From: Streptomyces polyasparticus
GTDB taxonomy: Bacteria; Actinomycetota; Actinomycetes; Streptomycetales; Streptomycetaceae
DNA: 64,000 nt
Reading direction: 5' to 3'
Assembly (NCBI RefSeq): GCF_014493765.1
Contig: NZ_JACTVJ010000029.1
Location: forward strand, 62,001-126,000
Part shown: positions 16,401-23,709 of the stretch, piece after piece
Layout: each line of letters starts with the position of its first letter
How positions within the stretch are numbered: position 1 is the stretch's first letter
Made by a program: the position numbers and the translations under genes
The notes under the pieces: model-generated
What the model was told of the DNA's origin: nothing
Database searches by the model: none
Seen by the model: the letters and a program-made list of their open reading frames with translations, nothing else

Positions 16401-16900
16401 TCAGCGGTAGACCCTGCCCGGTTCGACGACAGCCGGGTGCAGCAGTTGGGAGACGGTGACGAAGGCATCACGGTCCAGAGCACCTGGGCCAGCCCGAGAT
16501 CCTTCATGACCTTCGAGACGCGCCGGTCGGTACGTCCCTCCGGCGGCCGCATGAGCGTGGGCGCACGGCCGGTGATGTCCGTGATCGCCCGCTCGGTGCG
16601 CCCCATCTCCTCCCGTATCTGCGCGTCCGTGACATCGGTCAGCCGCGGGTGATTCCACGTGTGGTTGCCGGTCGGCTCACCCGGATTCCCGTCGAAGGTC
16701 AGCGCAATGCACTTCTGCCGTCGGCAGTCCACCGCGCCCGGCGCAGTGGCGGCCCTGTCCAGAGCTTGCGCACGTACGGTGTCCGGCGCGATCGGCACCA
16801 CGGCCGAGGAGAAAGCCGAGACCAGGCCGGCGACCAGGGCCATCAGGACGGCGAACCCCATGGGCGGCACGAGCCGAGGCAATGTCCTGCGTATGTGCAT
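16401..16900 (-). pseudogene. decayed polysaccharide deacetylase (NodB family)
   Basis: From ATG 16900 (GGAG 9 nt upstream) the frame encodes a signal peptide, then KCIALTFD, which is the start of NodB motif 1. It jumps directly to GNHTWNHPRLTDVT (motif 2) without the roughly 45 residues that normally lie between. The LMRPPEGRT motif 3 and LGLAQVLWTV follow. The family's C-terminus, FVTVSQLLHPAVVEPGRVYR, then appears in a different frame ending at 16401, so a second deletion with a frameshift is present. Two catalytic-region segments are gone, so it should not be active. Confidence 0.78.
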
Positions 16901-17145
16901 GTGCGCGTGCTCCCTGCAAGCGGATCGGTCGCTTCCGGGCTCGCCACACACCATGCACCGCACGCCGGCGGCGACCCCTCTGCAAGAGGGGGAATCAAAT
17001 AGGAACGTTCCACGCATTCACGGTGATTCGGAACACTCCGGCGTCCATCCGGTCTCCTGATCCGAAGCGGCGAGCGGAAACGCCCGACCGCCGCACAGCA
17101 ACCGCATACCGCATGCACCCTTCGACCGGCCCCGGTCGAAGCCCC

Positions 17146-17553
17146 TCAGGTCAGCCCCGCAAGCCGGAACCCCTGGACCGTCTGCGGACGCAACCGCAGA
17201 AACGTGTCGTGCGGGCCGTGCATCCAGCCCGCCAACGCCCGTCGGTAGTGCGCGACTTCGTGCGGCTCGGTGACCAGGTCGTACGGGCCCGTGGCCGTGA
17301 CCGTCCAGCCCGCGCCCGTCGCCGCGTCGGACTCGTCCACGTGGTACGAGAGCGCCGGCGGCAGCGAGCCGGCCGCCACCGGAGTGCGTACCACCAGGCG
17401 GCCGGTACCCCACAGGTGCCGGGCGGGCCGGATCACGGGCAGGTCCCGCTGCAGGTATACGAGGCGGCCCTGGGTGCTCCCTTCGAGCAGCCAGAGCGCT
17501 TCTGCGCCGGAGACCTCGGTCATCCGCGGGGTCGTGTCACGGGTGATGCTCAT
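17146..17553 (-). CDS. pyridoxamine 5'-phosphate oxidase-fold FMN-binding protein
   Basis: A 135-aa protein of the split-barrel FMN-binding class: EALWLLEGSTQGRLVYLQRD at the N-terminus and a GRLVVRTPVAAGSLPPALSYHVDE strand pair, ending with a typical TVTATGPYDLVTEPHE barrel segment. Such proteins bind FMN, F420 or heme and have redox roles. The ATG overlaps the sulP stop (ATGA), so it is translated with the SulP/ArsR operon. The true cofactor is not visible. Confidence 0.78.
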   Translation of the reverse strand: MSITRDTTPRMTEVSGAEALWLLEGSTQGRLVYLQRDLPVIRPARHLWGTGRLVVRTPVAAGSLPPALSYHVDESDAATGAGWTVTATGPYDLVTEPHEVAHYRRALAGWMHGPHDTFLRLRPQTVQGFRLAGLT

Positions 17554-19283
17554 CGGGCTGGTTCCTCCCTGGCGTGAACTGCCGTCTGCTGAACGGGAAG
17601 GGCGCGCAGGAAGCCGCCGCTCTCCAGGTGGGTGCGGGCTCCGGCGATGGCCTCGGGCGTCGTGGCATACACACGCCCGTGGGCCTCGAGCAGTTCCAAG
17701 GCCCCTACGGACGCGAGGACTTGCCGGTGTCCGGGCCGAATGCCCGTGGTCATCACGGCGATGTCGCGCCGGTTGAGTTTCCGCACGGCGTCCTTGAGGA
17801 CCAGGGCGCCGGTCGCGTCCATCGTCGTGATCCGGGACATGCGCAGGATGACGACCCGAACGTCGGCGACCTCCGCGAGTTCGAGCAGGAAGCGGTGCGC
17901 TCCGGCGAAGAACAGCGGTCCGTCGAGCCGGTAGGCCACGATGTGCTCGGCGAGAAGCGCCTGTTCCTCGGCGGTGTACTCCCCGCGGTCGAGCGGCACT
18001 TGGTCCATACGGGCCTGCTTGGCCACCGCGCGCAGCGCGAGGACTCCGGCGACCACCATGCCGATGATGACGGCCTGGACGAGGTCGAGGGCCAGCGTGG
18101 CGGCGGCGGTCAGGACGAGGATGACGGCGTCCGAGCGCGTCGCCTTCGTCATGGCGCGCAGGGAGCCCACCTCGACCATCCGGATCGCGGTCGCGAGCAG
18201 CACGCCCGCGAGTGCGGCGAGCGGGATCCTGGACACCAGGGGCGCGGCGGCGAAGACGATCACCGCGAGCACCGCGGCGTGGGTGAGCGCGGCAAGCCGC
18301 GATGACGCTCCGGTGCGGACATTGACCGCGGTACGTGCGATGGCGCCGGTGGCCGGCACTCCGCCGAACAGCGGTGCGGCGATGTTCGCCAGGCCCTGAC
18401 CGAACAGCTCGCGGTCCGGATCGTGGCGCTGTCCGACGGTCATTCCGTCGGCGACGGACGCGGACAGCAGGGACTCCAGGGCGGCGAGTGCGGCCACCGC
18501 CACGGCCGAGGGCAGCAGCGTGCCGAGGGAACCGAGGTCGAGGAAGCCGAGCGACGGAGCAGGCAGCCCGGCGGGCAGATCGCCGATCGGCGGCGCGCCG
18601 TCGAGACGGAACACCTGGGCGACGATCGTGGCCGCGATGACGGCGACGATGGAGAACGGAATCGTGGGCCGGAGCCGGGCGCCGGCCAGCATCACGACGG
18701 CCACGCCCGCGGCGAACGCGACGGCGGTCCAGTTCGGGGCCTGCGCGAATTCCTCCACGGCGCGCCAGGTCACGGCGAGGATCTGTTCGCCCTCGGGCTT
18801 GTCCAGACCCAGGGCGTTCGGGACCTGCTGCAGGCCGATGACACCCGCGATGCCGAGAGTGAAGCCCTCCACGACCGGGGCGGGCACGTATTGCATGTAC
18901 TTACCGGCCCGGCCCACCGCGAGCGCGACCAGCAGCAGCCCGGCGACCAGGCCGACCGTCAGCACACCGCCGGGCCCGTACGCCGCCGCGATCGGCACCA
19001 GGACGACGGTCATCGCGCCGGTCGGCCCGGACACCTGCAGATTCGATCCGCCGAACACCGCGGCCAGCGCTCCGGCGACGACGGCGGTGGCCAGGCCCGC
19101 CTCCGCTCCGAGTCCGGAGGAGACGCCGAAGCCCAGCGCGAGCGGCAGCGCCACCACGGCGACCGTGAGGCCGGCCAGCAGATCGCGGCGCGGATGACGC
19201 CGTACGTCCGCGAGATCGGAGCGTCCGGGCAGCAGCGAAGCCACCCGGCCCGCCAGGGACCGGGTGCACGAAAGCACGCTCAT
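17550..19283 (-). CDS. SulP-family anion transporter with STAS domain
   Basis: A 577-aa membrane protein with the SulP sequence features LLAGLTVAVVALPLALGFG, SGPTGAMTVVL and LFGGVPATGAIARTAVNVRTG, followed by a C-terminal STAS domain (about residues 445-555) containing TTMDATGALVLKD. SulP proteins move sulfate, bicarbonate or related anions. It lies between arsR (ATGA overlap) and the PNPOx gene (ATGA overlap). No carbonic anhydrase is adjacent. The anion cannot be assigned, though ArsR control suggests a link to metal, sulfur or redox stress. Confidence 0.87.
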   Translation of the reverse strand: MSVLSCTRSLAGRVASLLPGRSDLADVRRHPRRDLLAGLTVAVVALPLALGFGVSSGLGAEAGLATAVVAGALAAVFGGSNLQVSGPTGAMTVVLVPIAAAYGPGGVLTVGLVAGLLLVALAVGRAGKYMQYVPAPVVEGFTLGIAGVIGLQQVPNALGLDKPEGEQILAVTWRAVEEFAQAPNWTAVAFAAGVAVVMLAGARLRPTIPFSIVAVIAATIVAQVFRLDGAPPIGDLPAGLPAPSLGFLDLGSLGTLLPSAVAVAALAALESLLSASVADGMTVGQRHDPDRELFGQGLANIAAPLFGGVPATGAIARTAVNVRTGASSRLAALTHAAVLAVIVFAAAPLVSRIPLAALAGVLLATAIRMVEVGSLRAMTKATRSDAVILVLTAAATLALDLVQAVIIGMVVAGVLALRAVAKQARMDQVPLDRGEYTAEEQALLAEHIVAYRLDGPLFFAGAHRFLLELAEVADVRVVILRMSRITTMDATGALVLKDAVRKLNRRDIAVMTTGIRPGHRQVLASVGALELLEAHGRVYATTPEAIAGARTHLESGGFLRALPVQQTAVHAREEPAR

Positions 19284-19621
19284 GAACGGGCGACCTCGGA
19301 CTCCCGCAGTTCCTCGAGGAGTTCGTTCTGCCCGGCGATCATGTCGGTGAGGATCCGGCGGGCGGCCCGCATCAGATCGGCGACGTCCCCGCCCGCGAGC
19401 GCATACACGACCGTGGCCCCCTCACGCCGCGAGTGGACGATCCCCGAGCGGCGCAGCACCGCCAGCTGCTGCGACAGCGCCGAGGGCTCCACCTCGATCG
19501 CGGTCAGCAGCTCGCGTACCGGCATCGGCCCGTCCTGCAACAGCTCCAGAACCCTTATCCGTACGGGATGACCGAGCATCCGGAAGAACTCGGCCTTCGC
19601 CTGATACAGCGGTACGGACAC
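19280..19621 (-). CDS. ArsR-family transcriptional regulator (first of two paralogues)
   Basis: A 113-aa protein from GTG 19621, which has GAGGAG 8 nt upstream; a GTG at 19648 is a weaker option. Starting here gives MSVPLYQAKAEFFRMLGHP, which parallels MSAPLYQLKAEFFKTLGHP of the second ArsR at 20931. The winged helix shows PSALSQQLAVLRRSGIV. No Cys metal-site pairs are present, so sensing is not a classical arsenic or zinc thiolate type. It heads the ArsR-SulP-PNPOx operon. An AT-rich dyad (19671-19686) upstream is the likely operator. Confidence 0.86.
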   Translation of the reverse strand: MSVPLYQAKAEFFRMLGHPVRIRVLELLQDGPMPVRELLTAIEVEPSALSQQLAVLRRSGIVHSRREGATVVYALAGGDVADLMRAARRILTDMIAGQNELLEELRESEVARS

Positions 19622-19670
19622 GTACGGGACTCCTCGCCGGCTGGGCACAACGACCTCAGCATGTATGGAC

Positions 19671-19716
19671 TTGCGAAATTTTGCAATTCATGGACTGCAT
19701 TCACTACGCTGGCCCC
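19671..19716. promoter_or_regulatory. AT-rich dyad plus leaderless promoter for yjdM/phnA
   Basis: TTGCGAAA/TTTTGCAA (19671-19686) is a 16-bp dyad with one mismatched pair, a good ArsR-type operator between the divergent arsR and yjdM genes. Its last six bases, TTGCAA (19681-19686), can act as a -35 box. After 18 bp comes TACGCT (19705-19710), and exactly 6 nt later the GTG at 19717, the spacing expected of a leaderless transcript. ArsR bound here would block the promoter. Confidence 0.55.
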
Positions 19717-20076
19717 GTGAACGAAACGCTTCCCCCCTGCCCCCAGTGCGCCGGCGCCTACACCTACGAGATGGGCGCCCTTCTGGTCTGCCCCGAATGT
19801 GCCCACGAGTGGTCCCCCGCCACCGCCGGCGCAGAGGAAGCGACCAACGCCGGGCGCGTGGTCAAGGACGCCGTGGGCAATGTGCTCTCCGACGGCGACA
19901 CGGTCACGGTCGTCAAGACGCTGAAGGTCAAGGGCAGCCCCAACGGCATCAAGGCGGGCACCAAGGTCCGGGGCATCCGCCTGATCACGGACGGCGTCGA
20001 CGGCCACGACATCGACTGCAAGGTCGACGGCTTCGGCGCGATGCAGCTCAAGTCGAGCGTGGTCAAGAAGGCCTGA
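19717..20076 (+). CDS. YjdM/PhnA-family zinc-ribbon protein
   Basis: A 119-aa protein with an N-terminal zinc ribbon (LPPCPQCAGAYTYEMG, LLVCPECAHEW) and the YjdM domain (VVKDAVGNVLSDGDTVTVVK, LKVKGSPNGIKAGTKVRGIRL). Despite the historical name PhnA it is not an established phosphonate enzyme; its function is uncertain. GTG 19717 is chosen because the mature motif begins right after it and a TANNNT box lies 6 nt upstream; there is no Shine-Dalgarno site, so the mRNA is probably leaderless. It is divergent from arsR and shares its operator. Confidence 0.85.
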   Translation: MNETLPPCPQCAGAYTYEMGALLVCPECAHEWSPATAGAEEATNAGRVVKDAVGNVLSDGDTVTVVKTLKVKGSPNGIKAGTKVRGIRLITDGVDGHDIDCKVDGFGAMQLKSSVVKKA

Positions 20077-20195
20077 CGCACGGGGCCCGCCTCTGCTCGG
20101 CCGGATCCTGTCTGCTCGGCCGGGGCATTGTCGTACCCCCGGTGTAGCGTCCGGTCCCCCTCGAAGTTCATGCCCTGCGTCGACCCAGGATCAGG

Positions 20196-20771
20196 ATGGC
20201 GATGACCATGACGATGACGGTGACGACAGAACAGACCGGCCGCAGTGTTCCGAGCCGTCCGGCGAGCGTCGAACTCGACGCACTCAAGGCCGCCCTGGAC
20301 CACCAGCGGGAGCATGTGGCCGGGATCCTCGAAGGGCTCACCGAGGAGGAGCTGCGCCGGCCGATGCTGCCGAGCGGCTGGAGCTGCCTGGCCTTGGTGC
20401 GCCACCTCACCCTGGATGTGGAGCAATTCTGGTTCGCCGGTGTGATCGCGGGCGAACCGGATGTGGCCGGACAACTCCTGGCAGGCACCGAGGCGCACTG
20501 GTGCGTACCGGACGGGATGAACGCCGCCGAGGTCTTCGCCGACTACCGTACGGCGATCGCCCGCGCGGATTCCGTGCTCGCCGACGCCGATCTCGACCAG
20601 GAGCCCGCTGCCTGGCCCGTGGAGATCTGGCCGTCCTGGCGGCTGCCCGACGTGCGGCGCATCCTGATCCACGTACTGACCGAAGTGGCCTGTCACAGCG
20701 GCCACTTGGACGCGGCGCGCGAACTGATCGACGGCACCACCTGGCTCGGCGGCAACCCCTACGCCGGCTAG
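20196..20771 (+). CDS. DinB/DUF664-family four-helix protein
   Basis: A 191-aa protein with the DinB-like features LDALKAALDHQREHVAGIL, SGWSCLALVRHLTLDVEQFW (first metal His) and HVLTEVACHSGHLDAARELIDG (later His residues). DinB-fold proteins are metal-binding and include thiol-dependent S-transferases (mycothiol in actinobacteria). Several ATG codons cluster at the start (20196, 20202, 20208), so the exact N-terminus is uncertain; GGATCAGG precedes the first. Confidence 0.8.
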   Translation: MAMTMTMTVTTEQTGRSVPSRPASVELDALKAALDHQREHVAGILEGLTEEELRRPMLPSGWSCLALVRHLTLDVEQFWFAGVIAGEPDVAGQLLAGTEAHWCVPDGMNAAEVFADYRTAIARADSVLADADLDQEPAAWPVEIWPSWRLPDVRRILIHVLTEVACHSGHLDAARELIDGTTWLGGNPYAG

Positions 20772-20930
20772 CCCGGCATGCAAGGACCGGAATCGGAGCG
20801 GTGGGATCCCGGTGCGCGGATTGGTCAAGCTCCGCGCACGCGCGAGGATGGACCGCATGTCAGTCACGTTTGGGTGGATGCGATGCGCCAAGGACCGGCC
20901 GCTGCGGCACAGGCCGAGGAGGTCTGCACG

Positions 20931-21281
20931 GTGAGCGCGCCGCTGTACCAGCTGAAGGCCGAGTTCTTCAAGACGCTCGGCCACCCGGCCCGGATCCGCG
21001 TCCTCGAGCTGCTGAGCGAAGGGGAGCACGCGGTCGCGGAGCTGCTGCCCGAGGTCGGCATCGAGCCCGCTCACCTCTCACAGCAGCTGGCGGTGCTGCG
21101 CCGCGCGAACCTCGTCACCACGCGCAAAGAAGGATCGAACGTCTACTACTCGCTGACGAGCCCCCAGGTAGCCGAACTGCTCAGGGTCGCCCGCTCGATC
21201 CTGTCCGGCGTCCTGGCGGGGCAGGCCGAGCTCCTGGCCGACCTGCGCGCCGCATCCCCCGACGCGAAGCCGCCCGGCTGA
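20931..21281 (+). CDS. ArsR-family transcriptional regulator (second paralogue)
   Basis: A 116-aa protein from GTG 20931 with GAGGAGG 8 nt upstream. It has the same layout as the ArsR at 19280-19621: PLYQ-KAEFF--LGHP-RIRVLELL and HLSQQLAVLRRANLVTTRKEGSNVYY. Like its paralogue it has no Cys pair for metal binding. It stands alone 160 bp after the DinB gene and ends in a large hairpin terminator. Its target is not obvious; cross-talk with the first ArsR is possible because the recognition helices are similar. Confidence 0.85.
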   Translation: MSAPLYQLKAEFFKTLGHPARIRVLELLSEGEHAVAELLPEVGIEPAHLSQQLAVLRRANLVTTRKEGSNVYYSLTSPQVAELLRVARSILSGVLAGQAELLADLRAASPDAKPPG

Positions 21282-21296
21282 GGGCCCCCTGATCGG

Positions 21297-21349
21297 CGGC
21301 CACCTTCTGGCGCGAGGGATTGCGCCATGACGACGGTGGAAGGTGGCCG
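21297..21349. terminator. compound bidirectional hairpin terminator
   Basis: CGGCCACCTTC (21297-21307) pairs with GAAGGTGGCCG (21339-21349), an 11-bp perfect stem. The 31-nt interior contains a second stem, TGGCGC (21308-21313) with GCGCCA (21322-21327). TCTTCTTTT follows. It lies between convergent arsR and the multicopper oxidase gene. Confidence 0.8.
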
Positions 21350-21361
21350 TCTTCTTTTCGT

Positions 21362-22849
21362 TCAGCGCACGTCGACGGTGGTCATCATGCCCCCGTCCTC
21401 GTGGTCGAGGATGTGGCAGTGGACCATCCAGGCGCCGGGCTTGTCGAAGGTGACGGCGACGTCCACGTACTGCCCGTACGGAATGTCGATCGTGTCCTTC
21501 CAGATCTCACGGTCCTCCGGTGTGCCGTCGTGGTCCAGGACGCGGAAGTGGGCGCCGTGCAGGTGCATGGGGTGACCCATCCGGTGCATGCCGTCGTTGC
21601 GGAAGCGGATCCTGTACGTGCGTCCGCGCTCCAGGTCGAATCGCCCGGTCTCCGGGAAGACTTCGCCGTTGATGGTCCAGCGGTGGCCCGACATCCCCGC
21701 CATGTCGTCCGAGAGCGTCATCTCGACATCGGGGTTCCTGGCGTTCAGGCCCGGCGCGAGCGAGGTCGTGGGCGGCGGTGTGAAGGGCGAGGCGGCCGGC
21801 TTCGCGCCGGAGGCCGTGTACGTGATCGGGATGCGCAGGCCGGCGTCGCGTTCGTTGGTGATGGCGAGGTTCTTGTCCGTACTGTCCGTCATGGCCAGCT
21901 CGACGTCGTAGCGTTCGCCGGGCGCGATCTCCAGGCTGCGGGTGGTGTACGGCTCGGGCAGAGGCGCGCCGTCGGTGTGGGTCACGCGCACGCCGACCGG
22001 GAAGCGCATCACCTGGGTCCTGGCGGACGACGCGTTGATCAGGCGGAGTTTGGCGATCTGCCCGGTGGCCAGGGCGAGCGGGGAAATGTCCTTGCCGGTA
22101 CGCCCGTTGACGGTGTCGACGTCGCCGACGACCTCCATGTGTCCCACGTTGCCGCCGGCCACCCAGTCGTCGAGGACCAAGATCTGGTCGAGGTCGTACT
22201 CGGCGTCGGCGGGATCGCGGACGATGAACGGCGCGTACATGCCCTCGTCGACCTGGTCACGCACGGGCCGTTCGTGCGAGTGGTACCAGTAGGTCCCCGC
22301 CGCCTCGGCCTTGAAGCTGTACGTGTGGTCGGTGCCGGGTTCGATCAGGAGGCCGGGGCCGTCCTGCTCGTTGGGCACGCTCATGCCGTGCCAGTGGATG
22401 TTGGTGGCGGTGCCGGTGCCGTTGGCCACGTCGAGGCGGACGGTGTCGCCCGCGTCGACGACGATCGGCAGGCCGGCGCCGAGGGCAGCGGTCTCGGGGC
22501 GGGCCGCGTCCGTGTACACGTACCGCTTGATCTCCTTGCCGCCCACGCGCATCGACCGGGACTCGATGGCCAGGTCGATGTCCTTGTGCGACGGGCTGTT
22601 GGTGATGTTGTACGCGTCGGTGGCGGGCAGCGGCAGGTCGGCTGCGGCGTCCGGTGCGCCCGCAGCCGAGCCGCTCGAACCGGTCGAGCAGGCCGACAGG
22701 ACGGTGGCCGCGGTGACCGTGGCCACGGCCAGGGCGACACGTCGTCGGCCTCGTGGCTTCACGGTCCGCTTCTTGCCGTCGGCTTGAACCGCCGCAGTGC
22801 CGGCGAGATCGCGGCGGGTCTGGTGAAGCGTGGTCTTCTTGGTGCTCAT
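21362..22849 (-). CDS. multicopper oxidase lipoprotein
   Basis: A 495-aa protein from ATG 22849 (GGAAGAAGA upstream). A long basic N-region is followed by a hydrophobic segment and lipobox LSAC, so it is exported and lipid-anchored. All four copper motifs are present: HWHG, YWYHSHE, HPMHLHG and HCHILDHEDGGMM, supplying the trinuclear cluster and the T1 copper. The three-cupredoxin size matches CotA/CueO-type enzymes. It may oxidise phenolics, Cu(I) or other metals. No copper exporter is adjacent. Transcription may be joined with the upstream membrane protein, but a hairpin lies between. Confidence 0.88.
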   Translation of the reverse strand: MSTKKTTLHQTRRDLAGTAAVQADGKKRTVKPRGRRRVALAVATVTAATVLSACSTGSSGSAAGAPDAAADLPLPATDAYNITNSPSHKDIDLAIESRSMRVGGKEIKRYVYTDAARPETAALGAGLPIVVDAGDTVRLDVANGTGTATNIHWHGMSVPNEQDGPGLLIEPGTDHTYSFKAEAAGTYWYHSHERPVRDQVDEGMYAPFIVRDPADAEYDLDQILVLDDWVAGGNVGHMEVVGDVDTVNGRTGKDISPLALATGQIAKLRLINASSARTQVMRFPVGVRVTHTDGAPLPEPYTTRSLEIAPGERYDVELAMTDSTDKNLAITNERDAGLRIPITYTASGAKPAASPFTPPPTTSLAPGLNARNPDVEMTLSDDMAGMSGHRWTINGEVFPETGRFDLERGRTYRIRFRNDGMHRMGHPMHLHGAHFRVLDHDGTPEDREIWKDTIDIPYGQYVDVAVTFDKPGAWMVHCHILDHEDGGMMTTVDVR

Positions 22850-22977
22850 GCGCGGGTCTTCTTCCGGTGTGCCGAAGCGCGCCGCGTGGCCGACGGGTTC
22901 GGCCGCGGTGCGTGGTGGGGAGATCACCGCTCACCGGGACAGGGCTCGACGCCCGCGGATCAGGTGGCGGTGGCATA

Positions 22978-23012
22978 GCACTGACGAGGCCGTACGGCCG
23001 GATGGTCAGTGC
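22978..23012. terminator. hairpin at 3' end of the membrane-protein gene
   Basis: GCACTGAC (22978-22985) and GTCAGTGC (23005-23012) form an 8-bp stem; the interior contains the palindrome GGCCGTACGGCC (22988-22999). The right arm overlaps the stop codon of the 23006-23629 gene. No long T-run is seen, so efficiency is uncertain. Confidence 0.5.
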
Positions 23013-23629
23013 GCCGGAAGAAGTCGCGGCGGGCCGCGACGGGTCAGCTGATGCCGGGGGATGTGCGAGGAGGGCGGTGGGATGTCCCGGGCGTGGAGGC
23101 GGTCCCTGCGGACCTGAGGCAAGGTGACGGCGGGTCGCCGCAGGAGCAGACGCAGCAGCGGTTCGAGCAGCGGGGGCAGATTCGTCCGGGTGAATTCGCG
23201 GACGGCACGGGCGAGTTCGCGCTCCCCCTGGTGCAGCCACCAGGCCCCGAGGACGCCGATCACCAAATGCGCGGCAAGCAGCAGGCAAGGGCCGCCGGCC
23301 ACGGCGGGGCCGTGCACCGCGAGGGCCTGTCCGACTCCGGCGCCTTCGCAGGCACTCAGCGGGACGGCCCCCGCGGAATGGCACATGCTCTGCCCCGCGG
23401 TGAACACGAACCCGAGTACGAGCTCAAGCGGTACGAGCACGGCCGCGATCTGCCAGAACGACCGCCTGCGGCGCGCCAGCGGAAGCACCACGGCGAACAC
23501 GCTCACCACGGCGCCCGCAACGGCCGGCGCGGGCAGCGCCATCCACACCTGCGAGGTGGTCGCCAAAGTGACGCACAGGACGGAGAACACCGCCGCGCGC
23601 ACCAGGGCCACCCCTCCCATACCGAACAT
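23006..23629 (-). CDS. predicted four-helix membrane protein
   Basis: A 207-aa protein with about four hydrophobic helices in the first 135 residues and a basic Arg/His-rich cytoplasmic-type tail (LLRLLLRRPAVTLPQVRRD). Two Cys lie in the second loop (MCHSAG, SACEG). ATG 23629 has no Shine-Dalgarno site but has TACGCT exactly 6 nt upstream, a leaderless signature that supports this start over the Met at 23620. I do not recognise a family. Its position upstream of the multicopper oxidase may hint at a metal or redox role, but the evidence is thin. Confidence 0.68.
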   Translation of the reverse strand: MFGMGGVALVRAAVFSVLCVTLATTSQVWMALPAPAVAGAVVSVFAVVLPLARRRRSFWQIAAVLVPLELVLGFVFTAGQSMCHSAGAVPLSACEGAGVGQALAVHGPAVAGGPCLLLAAHLVIGVLGAWWLHQGERELARAVREFTRTNLPPLLEPLLRLLLRRPAVTLPQVRRDRLHARDIPPPSSHIPRHQLTRRGPPRLLPAH

Positions 23630-23709
23630 CCCGCCAGCGTAGCCAGCGGCCGCCCGCGCACGGCCGGACGTTCTCCCCTCGCCGGCGGGACCAACGGCCC
23701 CTTCTCCGC

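Noticed and set aside
17002-17011. GGAACGTTCC palindrome upstream of the decayed deacetylase
   Set aside because: Ten bases only, no paired site or adjacent regulator; the 245-bp gap (16901-17145) otherwise shows nothing supportable.
19717-20076. Phosphonoacetate hydrolase based on the PhnA name
   Set aside because: The zinc ribbon plus YjdM domain is a different protein from the hydrolase that shares the PhnA name.
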